DNA of 64,000 nucleotides, taken from positions 124,001 through 188,000 of the forward strand of contig JAKJXP020000094.1 of assembly GCA_022225965.2 (NCBI GenBank). The letters are read 5' to 3'. The notes beneath the pieces were generated by a model. That model had not been told where the DNA came from. It ran no database searches and worked only from the letters and a program-made list of their open reading frames with translations. The DNA comes from Diatrype stigma (taxonomy: Eukaryota; Ascomycota; Sordariomycetes; Xylariales; Diatrypaceae). This document shows positions 47,842-60,943 of this stretch, in pieces. Position numbers and translations under genes: made by a program. The first letter of the stretch is position 1, and each line of letters begins with the position of its first letter.

Positions 47842-48960
47842 TTATAAAAATACGCCGGCTATTACGTCATTTAAAGCATCGGTTTTAATTTTGGTTTCCA
47901 GGTCGTATAAAAAGTGTCGCAATATAAATGCCGTTATTAGCTTTTCTTTAAAAATCTTAAAAGCGGTTATGCGGTTTATCCTAATTATATTAAATATTTT
48001 ACCTTTATGTATTAATTTTATTAAAAATCGTACAATTCGATTATATTCGTATACGAATTTACGGTAAAAGTTATAAAATCTTAAAAAGGATTGCATTTTT
48101 TTAAAATTTTTCGGGATTTTCCAATCCTTTAATATCGCCGTTTTTACGGGATTCATTATAATTCCGTATGTACCAATAATGAACCCTAAAAATTTAGTTT
48201 TTATTATATAAAATTCGCATTTATTTAAATCAATTTGTAACCCTACTTTACGAAAACGTTATAAAACCTTATTAATATATTAAACGTAATTATTTATGTT
48301 TTCGAAAAATATTAAGATATTATCGATATATATATTACAAAAGTTATCCAAATAATCGAATAACGCGTTATTAATAAACCGTTAAAAGATAATAAGGCCG
48401 TTAATTAGGCCAAAAGGAAATACCTTATATTTATATGCTTCGTATTTTGTTTTAAATGTAATTAAGTTTTCGTTTTCGGATTAAATATATATATAATAAA
48501 AGACTTATCGGATATTTATCTTAATAAAGATCTTTGCCTTCGAAATTCGAATCAAGATTTTCTTAATTAAAAATAACGAATATCGGTTTTTAATAATAAA
48601 GGCGTTTAATTTGCAAAAGTCCATGCAAAATCGTAATTCTTTTTTAGGCTTCGAAGCCATTAAAACGGATATAACCCATAAGGCGCCGTTTAAAACGATA
48701 AAGCCCTTTTGGATATTATTAATTAAATACTTTCGATAAGCTTTTAATTCTTTAAGAAATATCTTATATAGAGGGCTATATTTTAAGTTCTTAAGGTTTC
48801 CTTCGATCTTTATTTTGTAATTTATTTTATTCCAAGGTTTATTTCGGAAAAATAATAAGTCGTTCGATTTTGTTTTGCTAAATATATCCAAGTATTCGTA
48901 ATAAGCTTTTAATATTATATTAATTATTCGGTTTTTGAATTTCTTTTTATTACGAAGCAT
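47842..48960 (-). pseudogene. Element 1 reverse transcriptase/RNase H remnant
   Basis: Two surviving frames, 48960-48505 and 48156-47842, match Ty3/gypsy RT. The first has EYLDIFSKTKSNDLLFFRNKP, GFIVLNGALWVISVLMASK and LRFCMDFCKLNAFIIKNRY. The second has the connection/RNase H part: KNFKKMQSFLRFYNFYRKF and LRHFLYDLETKIKTDA. The catalytic box between them reads YIDNILIF instead of YxDD. Not functional. Confidence 0.85.
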
Positions 48961-51949
48961 TAAGGTTCGATTACGTTTATTTTCGATAATCTTATTAATC
49001 TTATATAAAGTAATTATAATAATGTTTGCTTTTATTTAGGGATTTTTCGTAAAATGCTAAAAAATTACTGCTCCAATTATAGCTATATCCGATAAGCGAT
49101 ATTTATATTAACAAAATCCTTTCCGAAGAATATAAGGTTCTTATGCATTTTTTTTCGAATATGCATCCTTAAAATCCTTTTTTTTTCGGAAATAAAGTTA
49201 TTTTCGTTTATCGAATCGAATTATTTCTCCATTTTACGTATTTTAAGGAATTATCGTAATATAAGAATTTTCTTTTAATTACTAATATTGTTTTATATAA
49301 TTCGAAAAAATATGGATTTAAATAATAAAAAATAATCGTATTTTAAAGCAAAAAAAGCAAATTGCATTTCTTTTAGGTCTTTAAGTTTTTTTTTTATTTG
49401 TTTTAAAGTTTCGGTTTTATTTTTGCGTTTGGTGGATTTTATCGTTTAAAAAGGGTCTTTCGCGAAACGAACCGTTTTTCTTCCATTTTTGCGTTTTTTA
49501 TTTTTTTTATCCATTAACTTTTAACCCCGATATATTTTAGCCTGAAATTTACCTTTAATATTAAGCATCAATCCGGTAACGTTATTCATAGCAATATCGT
49601 AAATAGGCTTAATTAATTATTCGTTAAAAAATAAAAACTTGCGGTTTATTAAATCGATTATTATTTCGTATTATTCGAACCATATCCTTTTAATAATAAC
49701 ATCGTATTTCATATTCAAAACCATAAAAAGTATTCGGTTAACTTTTCGTTTATAAATTCGAAAGTTTAAAAAAATAAAAACATCGACTAATTAAGTAGCT
49801 TATTTATTAAATCTTTTTACGCAATAAGGCGTAAAACCTGTAATAAATAATGCTTAAAATCGTTTTAATATTTTTTTCGCAAAATTTACATTAATAAATA
49901 AAAAACCATTTATTTCCGTATCGCTAAAAAGAAATTTAATAATTAATAATAATCCATTATAAGCTACGGTATTAATAAAAGATAAAGGTTTTTTTTAAGG
50001 ATCTATTATAAAAAATCAAATAATATTTCAATTTCGATATTTCTTCGTAATAACTCCCTTAGAAAAAAGTTCATATGCCTTAAGGTAATTATTTTTCCGA
50101 TTTATCGATATTTTGAATTAATTTACGCAAATTAAATTCCGGCTTAATATAGCAATCGACGATATTATTAATTTTCGCTTTACGCTTTTAAGGGGTTAAA
50201 TTACGGTTGGGGTTTTTAAGGCATTCGCGAAAGGTATATCCTTTTTCGGCATAAATAAAGCATTTTCCCTTAAGTATATATTAACGGATTTATTCGGAAA
50301 TAAAGCGTTAATTACGATTATTATTATTATTAATTCCTAGGCTTCCGTTAGTTGCTTAAATATTACCGCTTTTATTAAATCCTTTACGGCTTTCGCGATA
50401 TAATCGTTAAACATTTCGTTCGGCTTTATTTGGCTATTCTTATTTATAAAACAATTCCATTTCAGTTATAAAACGAACGTACTTATTAAACGGAACAGAA
50501 TCGTCCAAATAATAATTAACTAAAGCAATTCGGATACGAATAAAAAGTTTCTTACGAAATTCGAACTTTTAGGATTTCTTAAGTTTATGGCATTTTTTAA
50601 TTAATCGTACGAAATTATTTTTAAAAATAACGAAATCGGTAAAATTATTAAGTCTTAAACGACGAAATTCGGCTTTAAATTCTTTTAATCGATTAGAATT
50701 GTTATATTTAATTCAAAAATGCTTTATAAGATTTTCGAAAATAATAATTTAATCGAAATAAATAAAACGGAAATAAAATAAGGTATTTTTTATAACAATG
50801 CCCTTTAAATAAAACTTAATTTCCGCAAGCTTTATTTTGTTATTAACAAAATGGTTAGCGTTTATTTTAAAATAATTTTGCATTTGCTAATACTAACTTT
50901 CGAAATTTACTTTATTTTGTTTCTCGTCGGCGTAAAAATCGAAAACGTCCAATTTGCTATTTTTTTTTGGTACCTAAAGCACTAAAAATTTCAATAAACA
51001 AATTAATATTGCATAGGCGTTTTTTTAAAACATTAATTTCTTTATTTTTATTTAATATATTATAGGCTTACTTTTTCAATTAATCGATTAATAATTAAAT
51101 ATCTTTATCGAAATTAGTATTTTTCTCGGCATTATAAAAAATTAATTCGCTTTCCGTAAATTTACCAAAATAATATATCCAACGAAAGAAAATTCGAATG
51201 GATCGATTTAACTTTATAACGAAGTCGGTTATTTTTTCGACTTGTAATTAAATAGCCATTGCTATTAAAGCACGCATTTTTACCTTTTAATAAAGGGCCT
51301 TTAAGTTCTTTTCGTAAAGGTTTTTAAACGCTATTAAAATTAAGGTTCCATTAATACTAAAAAAAGCAAACTTTTTAATTTCAATTAAGGCAATAAAAGA
51401 AAAACCCGTTTCGCCTTTTTTTTGCCATAAATGGCAGCTAATTTTTCGAATTTATCGAATAGATTTTCATAAAGTTTACCATTTTTAAACATAGCAATAA
51501 ACTTTTTCATATCGTTTTCGGCAGCCGCGCTTTTAAGTTTATAATAAATGGATTACTTAATAATTTCGTATTTATCTTTTTTTTTGCCATAAATAACGGT
51601 CTTTTTCGAAATAAAAGGGGCAATTTCTACGTAATCCGATGGTCGTCGCAATCGTATTTTCGGTATTTTATTAAATCCCAAATGGATATTTCGAATAAAA
51701 ACAGATATATAGAATCGCACTTTTTTGCGTATTTATAAAACGGCTTTAACCGTTTTTTTAAGTAATTGCATCATTATAAGAATCGGGTTTATTAATTCGT
51801 ATTTCGGCGATTTTCGTTTATCGATTTTTAATGAAATGTTTAAAATAATCTTTAACGCGTTTTAAGTTATAGCCTTAATTTATAATTATTCTTTTCGGAT
51901 ATAAGATATTATATAAACCTTCTTAAGCAGAAAAATGAATTTAGAATTG

Positions 51950-52181
51950 TATTACGGGCTATTATAGCTTCGTTTCGCAAATCCGAATTCCATTAATTAT
52001 ATAAAATTCTAAGCTAAAAAAGAAAGAAAAAGAAGGAATCAAAATAATAAAAACAGAAAAACTATTGCTTTAATAGGTACTGCGATTCCAATACTGGACC
52101 CACTTATCCTATTCCTTATTTTTATTTTTTTGTATATATATTCTGGCTATATATAGTATTGCATCTATGGCTATCGTAATA
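51950..52181 (-). repeat. 5' LTR of element 1
   Basis: 232 bp, the partner of 45267-45498. Compared with the left copy, the plus strand has A where the left copy keeps G at about 21 sites. Its outer end abuts the ATACG duplication. Confidence 0.9.
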
Positions 52182-52186
52182 ATACG

Positions 52187-55100
52187 AGCCCAGGAGTTTA
52201 AATTCTTAGGTCCGTTTATACCAAAGAAATCTCCGAATAAGAAGTGAATCGTTTCGGCCACCTTTATTTATATATATATAAGGTCACCATTAGTAATACT
52301 AATAGTTACTATTACGTAGCTAGTGCCCTAGTGGCACTACCCATATCTAAGTAACCGCCTTTTAGCATTTCACTTATTTAAATTCCTTTAAATTTATATT
52401 ATTAATTTTTTTATAGTTATTTTTTGCTTTATATTTGTAATAAGTTATAAGTTCTTTATATGTTTTCGTTTATTTATAATAATTCGAATTTTTCTTCATT
52501 AATTTAATTTATTAAAAAGCAATTATATTCCTTTAAAAGGCAAAGTTATTGCATTAAATACGGATACGCCTATAACTTTTAAGAACGAGGCCATCGTTTT
52601 TTAAGTCGATTATAATCGAAAAATAATACGAATAATTAAATATTCGATTATTTGACCTTATATACGGATTTTTTACGAAAATACGAATCGATATATTATA
52701 TTCTCGTTAAATGTAAACGAATTTCATAATTTAAAGTTCGGGCATTATATATATTTAAATACGAATATCCGTATTAATTAGAATATCATTTAATATAACA
52801 AATTTTATAACAAAATCGCATTAATTATATACGACTTATATTAAGGAAAAGATTTTCGATTGGGCAGTATTAATTAAATACTTATTTTTAGGATTTTTAT
52901 AATTTAATAACTTAATTAACCCATATTAAAATATATTTTATTTATAGGTTTCCTTTACGAATTTAAAAAGTAATAAGCTATTAGCGATAATTTTTATAAG
53001 CCGCTTTTATTATTTACGAATAAATAAAGCCGCATAATATAAAACTAATAAATTCAATTTTTTCCTTTTTAAATAAATGCCGAAACTTATTCGATATTTT
53101 TTATTGCGTCGAAATAAATCATTATTACATAATAATTAACGCCAAAAAGTAAATAAAAAGTTTAATTAAAAAGAGTTAATATTAAAGATTAAAAGAATTA
53201 GCTTAAAAAATATAAATCCTTTATCGTTTAATGTTTTATTATAATAAAGTATCGCCGTTTTCCGGTTTTTGCCGGGCCAATTATTGTTTTAATTGCTTAT
53301 TAATAAAAATTTCGCCGTATTTTGGTTTCCTGTTAGGTCGAATTTTGTTTTAATTATTATTAATAAAGGCTTTATTGCTTTTTAATTGCTATTAAGTCTT
53401 ACGATAAATAATAGTTTTATTATTACCTTTCCAAAAATGCCTTTTTTTAAAAATAAAAAAAACTTCCGGGACTAAAAAAAGTCCGTCCTAAATAATGCCG
53501 AATATTACGGCTTTAAACATTTTTATTATAAGAATATTCCTAAATCGGAAAATAAAAATATCTTTCCGGCGGTTTTCCTTTAAAAAAAGCAACGCATTTA
53601 TGCGCATACTTTGCTGACGTCTTTTATACGGCAAGTAATGCCGAAATTGGAAAATGCAGGTTACGATCGAAAAAAAATAAAAAACCCGTTCGAAATTTTT
53701 ATATTTATTTATAAATTAATATTAACGGCTTCGGAATTTAATAAATACGCCCTAGCTATTTAATAAATAAATATAACCTTAAGAGCTAACATAACCTTAA
53801 AAAACTTTAACGTTTTATTCGTATAACGAACGAAAAACTTAAAACAATTCGGAATGAAATAATTCGAAGATTTTTAATTATCCTTTTTAATATTAAAAGT
53901 TAAAAGCCGATATTCCGAATGGTACCGCATAATTAAATGGAAGGTTTTTTATAACGAATTAAAATAAAAGGAATTCCAAAAGAAAATTTACCGATTAGCG
54001 GCTTTCGAATTTATTAATATTAAGCTTATATTTTTAATTATAACGAATAAAGCCATAAAAATAATAAGTAATAACAGTATTATTTCAAAAGAAATTTAAT
54101 TTATTCGTAAATATCGATAAAAGCAAAATAGGTTATGCTTTACGTATAAGGAAATAAAATATTACTTTTATTGTTTAAATTGCAATAAATATTATTCGAA
54201 TGGTTCGAAAAAGTACTAGGTGCTTTATTCTGAATGCCGGCAAAAGTAAATAAAAAATCGGGCAACAGCCGGAATTGCCCCTTTTTCGAATATACCGTCG
54301 AAGGAAATATTAAATATAAAAACGAACTTAAGGATTACGGTATTACAATTTATTCGTAATATATTTATAAACGATTCGGAAATTAATAAGCATATTTTTA
54401 ACGACTTTAAATGATTTATATTATACGAACCGCTCGATAAATCCGAATTAATGGCATCGTTAAACGGCGGCGATGCTAAATGCGTTAATATAAGCGTTAT
54501 AAATTATTAGGTTTATATTAATATAAGGGATATTGTTAAAATAATTTATAGTAATGCCCGATATTTTCCGAATGCGCTTTATAATTTAATAAATTCGGGA
54601 ATTTTTCGAAATAACGGCATTATCTTTAATAAATACGGAAACCGTTTAATTAATAAAAAAACCGGCGATAAATTTATTAGTATATAATAAATATATAACG
54701 TTAAGATTATTCCAATTATTTCCGTTTTTAATTTTTTATTTATATAAATAACATCCTTTATAACGATTAATTTCCATTAAATATATAAGAAATTTATATA
54801 TGCCAATTACGAATGCGTATTAAAAACATATACCATTCGAAAGCTTATATTTTCGATACCGAAAAGTACAATTTATAAAATATGCTTACGAATAAAAATA
54901 TAGCGGCAAATAAATAAAAAACAAATTATTCCTATAACTTGTTTTTTATAAGTTATATATTTCGATATATATAAAATAAAACCGATAAATATTACAGAAT
55001 ATAAATATTCCGTTATATTAATTAATAAACATACCGGTTTTAAATAAATTAAATTTGCTCGTAAAAAGGAAAGAATCCATCGCTTAATCCAAAAATGAAT

Positions 55101-57083
55101 AATCGAAACTAAACGTTAAGACGTATATAAAATTCAAATTTTTCAATTCGATAAAATATGGAAATTTACCGGCATTAATAACAATATAAACGAATTCCTA
55201 AACCAAAAGGATATATAATAGCAAAAAACAATCCCCCATATATCGGAATAAAACGCATACGAAAAAAATAAAATAAAGCTTATTATTACCCTTTCCCGTT
55301 CGGCAATAAACCAAGCCGGATTATTCCATTTCTTATAGCCGTATGCCGAAAAACTATATTATAAAGCTAATAAATATATTTCCATTTCGCCATAACAAAA
55401 ATAATAAATGCCTTTAATTTAAATTAATTCGAAGCTTAAATATTTTTATATAAAAAAACTTAACGACCTGCTTATTTTTAAAACTTAAGAATCCTTCGGT
55501 TATATATATAATAAAAAGGTTATGCAAAATTATAAAATAACTTTACGAATCTTTAAAGCATACTTAATCGGATACGTCGATATTAAAGCGAGGATTTATA
55601 AGGTTTACGTTTCGAATAAATACATTATTATCCATATCCGCGATATACGCTTTATTAAGAAAATGTTAAATAAAGGGATTAATGCCAATAAAGGCATATA
55701 ATACGTTATCGAATTTGCTAATCCGGAACCCGAAAACGAAATACCTTAATCGGAAACAATAATACAATATAACTTAAACGTAACGAAAAACCCTATTACG
55801 AAGCAGAAATATACCGAAACGAAAATTATAACCTTTTAATAACGCGTTAAAATCTTTTTAAAGGAACATAACAAAAACGATTCCGAATATAAAACAAGTA
55901 ATAAGCAATTTTATTCGCCGCCCGAATCCTTTATTCCGAAATAACAATTACTGGAAAAAAATAATAGGATAAAAAAAATTACCAAAAACAAAGTAATAAT
56001 TATGTTCAAAATAAAGGACATTAAAGTAGCGAAAATTATATTCCCGATTATATTAAATAATTCCTTTAAATTTAAAAATAAAAAAAGTTTAATAATTCCG
56101 GAAAAAAACACTTCGAAAAAACAATCGAAAACCTTAAAAAAAAACATTCCTTCGGTAATAAAGCATTAAATTCCGTTTTAAATTCGATTACGATAAGTAA
56201 TTTATAAAAAAAACCTATTATTCAAAGGTTTATTCGTAATAAAAATAAACAAACAAATTATAAAACCCTTTTCGATACGCGCTTTAAATCGATGCCGCCG
56301 AAGCCTTTTTTATTAGCATTTTATTTGCCTTTTATACGAATAAAGAAGAAATTTTTTTATAAGACCCGTAATAAATCCATCCGGATATTAACGAAATACG
56401 TTTTATTTATATTAAAAATAAAAAAATAATAACACCGAAATTCGCCCGAATAATAAAAAAAGCGAAAAAAAACCCTGTTTTTTAAAAACAATAACAATCG
56501 GCCTTTAAAACATAATATAACAGTTTAATAAAAAGGAATATATTTAACTTAATTCCTTTTTTCTTTAAGGCCAAAGCTTTACCATCGAAATAAATAACGA
56601 ATTAACGGTTTAATGCTAATAATAAATAAATTCGAAACTAAGCCCGATTAATAATTTGTGGAAACTTCAAAATAAAAAACGATTACGTAATACAGAATAT
56701 ATATTTAGTTATTGCTAACGTTATATCCATTAGGATTTTTCTTATTTTTATGGCTGTTTTTAACTTAAAAAATTAATCTTACGATATAAAGATAGCTTTT
56801 TTTAATGCTGCCCTTTTTAAAGATTACGATATATACATTCGTTAATTAAAAAAATATAATAACGGAACGAATAAAATTTAAAAATTTAAATAAGCGTTAT
56901 ACGGCTTACGAAAGGCCCTTATTTGGTAATATCGTATCCTTACGAAGGTTTTAAAGAAAATCGGATTTAAGCCGATAATATAAAACCTATATTTATTTAA
57001 ATACGAAATAACAAAAAAGTTGCTTTTAATATATATTAACGATATTTTCGTTATAAGCAAAACAATTACCGAATGCCATTAAA
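52187..57083 (+). mobile_element. Element 2: Ty1/copia element, 3'-truncated, RIP-degraded
   Basis: Plus-strand copia order is readable through many stops. A half-tRNA(iMet)-like primer site lies near 52,437-52,455 (RIP-altered GGTTATGAG). A gag Cys cluster is near 54,150-54,230 and a protease region (SELMASLNGGDAKC) near 54,440. The integrase C-terminal part is at 55,230-55,390 (NQAGLFHFL, PYAEKLYYKANKY). RT motifs lie at 56,640-57,060: ARLIICGNFKIKNDYV, SYDIKIAFFNAALF, ALYGLRKAL and YINDIFVISKT (YVDD altered). It stops within RT exactly where element 3 begins. 52187-52436 may be its 5' LTR, interrupted by element 1. The order integrase before RT proves the copia class. Confidence 0.82.
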
Positions 57084-57306
57084 TGTTATGATACACATAA
57101 GCTATATATATACTAAGGTGCTCTAAGGTTATATGTACGTTTTTAAGAAAGAATTAACGCCTTTTAGCAGCTAATCCTTTTGCTTATATACCTTTGTATT
57201 TTTCTTTTCTATATTTATTTTTCCTTTTTTCTTTCTTTAGCTTTAGATTTTATAATTCTAATTGGGAATTTGTTTATTACTTTATAAAGCCCATTAATTC
57301 GTAACA
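57084..57306 (+). repeat. 5' LTR of element 3
   Basis: 223 bp from TGTTATG to CGTAACA. Its first bases recur at 63968 after the purine tract, which fixes the boundary. Confidence 0.8.
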
Positions 57307-57439
57307 TAATCTAAAGCTCGCTTTATCGCCTAGGAAAACGTAAATATCCCATTAACATTTAAACGAAAAAAAAAAACACGAAGAATTAATTGATCGATTT
57401 AATCCCGAATTCCGAAAATCCTTAATCCCTACCATTACG

Positions 57440-57655
57440 ATGGCCCGAATTGCCGAAAAAAAGGCCGCCGCTTTGGCGCGAGCCGAGAAAAAGGTTCAAT
57501 TTGACCCGAATATCATTGATCTCAAGAAAGAATTAATTACGAAGCTCCGACGATACTTAAACGCAATTAGCCATATTCGATATAAAACAAACTTTGCGAT
57601 AATCGAAACCGTTAACGTTAAAACTGAAAAAAAAAAAAGAATTCAATTTTATTAA
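57440..57655 (+). pseudogene. Gag N-terminal fragment of element 3
   Basis: A 71-residue open stretch, basic and helical (MARIAEKKAAALARAEKKV, then LKKELITKLRRYLN). It lies 130 bp after the 5' LTR, the usual place for gag. It ends at a stop within the degraded reading frame and is not a stand-alone gene. Confidence 0.6.
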
Positions 57656-60600
57656 GGAATTTCTTAAAAACTATTCCAAAAAAAATTTACTTAATTACCT
57701 TTTTTTTATTAAACTTAATTACAATTAAAACTTATAAAAAAAGATTAAACTGTTATTTACTTTTTATAGCATTTATTTAAATGAACCAGGTTTTTTTTTT
57801 AAACTTATAACGGTAAAGAAACGTATTATTTGGTCCAAAATAAATGGCGACCTTATTTTCCCTGCTTTTAAAAATATATATTAAGAAAACCCCAAATATT
57901 TCTTTTTAAAAATTAAGCTTAAAGGATTAGCTATATATATTGCATGCATATAACGAAAAAAATTAATAATAGCTGCCAAGATTATAATTGATAACCTAAA
58001 AGGTTTTTTTAATTGGACTTATTTAATAATTAAGATATATCAGAATATTCGCGAAAAGTTCGAAAAAATCATCGCTAAATATTAAGCTAAAATAAAGGCT
58101 ACAAAATCCAAAACGACTAATGCTTATACCAATATATAAAACGAAATAAGCACCGCTTTAATACTTATTAAAAAAAACATAACAAACCTTTTCGCCATAT
58201 TTAAGAACAAATAAATATAATTAAATAAACAGCAAAACGAAATCGCTTAATTAAAAAAACGTTTACGTATTATAAGCGCCTTTATTAATATTACCGCGGA
58301 TAATGGTTTAAAAAAAAGCGGCAAAATTATAATACCTAACTTTTTTAACAATACCGATTAAAATAAAGTTTTTTTTAAAAATTGGTACGAATTAATAAAG
58401 AATCGCCTAAAAATAAATGGCAACCATTTTGCTTCCGACCGAATTAAATGGGTTAAAATTAAGTTTTACCTTAAAGAAAACGCAATAACGAATATTTTGC
58501 TTTATTTTAATAAGGAACATTTTAATTTCCTTTTAATTTTTAATATATTAATGAATTATTTATAAAATAAATATTATAACCCGAATAACAAAAAAGAAAA
58601 TAAGGTTATTTTTGTTAAACTATAAATGAATAAACTCGAGAATTTTCAGAGCTTTAAAAATATCTTCGTCCGTTTAATTAATTCCATACGACTGGCCAAG
58701 GAATAATGGAAATACGAATTTAAAAAGCGATTCGTTTGGCGTTTCCAAACTAACCTAGTTATAATTTAAACGAATAAAATAATCGACTTTAATAAATACG
58801 CCTAATTAGCTATTAAAAACGCCAACGCCTTTATATAAGCAAATAATTCCCGGCTTATAGCCAAAAAAAATATTTCCAACAATTCCTTTATTAATAAAAC
58901 TATAAATAAAATTAATACCGGAATTATATCAGCCGCAGCAAGCAACGGTAATCGAATTTTAGAAAAAGGAAATAATAGAATTCAGTAATCCCGTTTTTTA
59001 AAAAACGAAATCAAAAAGCTTTTCCGAAAAGGCCGTTATTTTAATTACAAACAAACAAGCTATATTTTTCGTAATTGCCCTTAAAAAAAAAACGCCAAAC
59101 AATAAAAAAGCTCGAATTGCTTTTTTTATTAAACGATTTTATTAAGGACTTATTCCTAAATCCAACCGGAAAAAAGTATTCGAAAATTACGATTCGGAAT
59201 AAAAAAAATAAATACCTTAAAAGAAATAAACTCCCGTTTAAAGGAAATATTAATTAAAAAATTAAACGTCGGAAAAATACCTTTTAATTTTCTGCGATTA
59301 ATACTGGAAGGAATTTTTTTTTTATTTATTAATTACGTAACATTTAATGGATTATCGTTAATTATACGTTCCATTTTAGCCGATACGGAAGCCAATAGTT
59401 ATTTATTTATAAACGTATAATTTGCTAAACGAATGCTGAAATACTTAAAACCGAAATTATTCGTCGGCTTTAATCCGTACCGCATCGAAGAATTCGACGG
59501 AAAGGCCATATAACTAATAAATACCATATTAGCCCTAGGGTTTCGCTTAAAAGGGCAAGCTTTAAATCGAATTCCTTTTATAATTATTAATATAAAATGG
59601 GACATTATCGTAAAACGGATTTGATTTAAATTATATAAAATAAATGTATTTATTTTTAACAAAAAATTGATTTTTCCTAAATATTAAGGAACAAAACCGT
59701 TTCATAATATATCAATAAACCGGTCGGAAAATCTTTTTTCCGATATAAAAAAAAATACAAAAAAAACGCCTTAAAACGAAAACGTTTAATAAAAAAAAAT
59801 AAACGCCGTAACAACGGAAAACGAAAAACCGTACATTAGGATTTACCTATTACCTTATTATCCAAACGGATTAAATAAGGGAAACGGATTATTCCTAAAC
59901 CAGTTTCGATCGAAAAAATTCCGGACGATTCCGATAATCCGAAAGAATTACCTTAAACTAATAATAATGCGTTTTACTTGCTTTTCGAAAAAGATACGAT
60001 TAAAAACCAAAACGAAAACCACAAAAGGTAAATCTTAAAACTCATATAAAAACGAATAAGAAAATTAAAACTGGATTTTAATATTAATATTAATATCGAT
60101 TACGACCCTTTCGTTCGAAAGATTATATTAAAACCAAAACATAAAAGCCTAAAAATTCGGGATTTCGCCGTACGGCAAATAAAACGAAAACTCGACAAAT
60201 ACCCCGAAAACGTTAAAAACGATATCGAAGCCCTAAATATATTAACTATAAAAGTAACAAACGATTCGTATTCCGAATGCGACGTATACGGCCAATACCG
60301 ACTGGAAAAAAATTGCTTTAATTAATATCGAATGCAACTATCGGACTTTGCGTTTATAAGCGCAATAGCCTTTTTATATATAACGAAAATTATATCGATA
60401 TAAACGACATTATTATACGAAATTAAGCGAATTATCGCTAATAAAAAAGCTAATTCCCAGCCCTTAACTTAAAATAATAAAGCTTTACGAAAGGCATGTA
60501 TTTGCATTATACCAAAGAAATACTATAAATATTTTAACGTTTTTAATAAAGTCGATTTTAATAAACTGTTTAAATAACGTTCGAATATAAATTATAATAT

Positions 60601-60751
60601 CGAATTATTCGAAAAACCAAAAAAGCTTAATTATAGTCCGTTATATAAAATGTTTATCGAAAAGCTAGAAATATATCAAAAATATATTACGGAATATTTA
60701 CAAAAAGGCTTTATCGAAACTAATTCGATCCCGTAAGCAATTTCCGTACTT

Positions 60752-60943
60752 TTGGCTTTTAAATCAAATGGAAAATTGCGATTTTATATGAATTACCGCA
60801 AGTTAAACGTAATAATAAAGAAAAATCGATACTTATTACTTTTAATCGATAAAACGTTCGTTCGCATTTCGAAAGCCAAAATCTTTACGAAAATCGACAT
60901 ACGGCAGGCATTTTATAAAATACGTATACGCAAGGAAATATAA
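60752..60943 (+). pseudogene. RT palm fragment of element 3
   Basis: 63 residues of gypsy RT: FKSNGKLRFYMNYRKLN, KNRYLLLLIDKT and AKIFTKIDIRQAFYKIRI. The frame is broken on both sides by stops at former Gln codons. The catalytic box (YIDDIL) follows at about 61,080. Confidence 0.85.

Larger units (their letters stand above)
45262..52186 (-). mobile_element. Element 1: complete Ty3/gypsy chromovirus, RIP-degraded
   Basis: A 6,915-bp element (45267-52181) flanked by a 5-bp target duplication ATACG (45262-45266 and 52182-52186). LTRs are 232 bp with ends TGTTACG and CGTAATA (ancestrally CGTAACA). It is read on the minus strand: 5' LTR right, then gag with a CCHC-like knuckle (about 50,230-50,290, CFIYAEKGYTFREC), protease, reverse transcriptase (48960-47842), RNase H, integrase and a C-terminal chromodomain (about 46,010-45,850). 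A purine tract (AAAGGAAGAGA) precedes the 3' LTR at left. Many codons are stops, typically where CAA or CAG became TAA or TAG. Chromodomain elements of this class insert into heterochromatin; this copy cannot encode protein. Confidence 0.92.
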
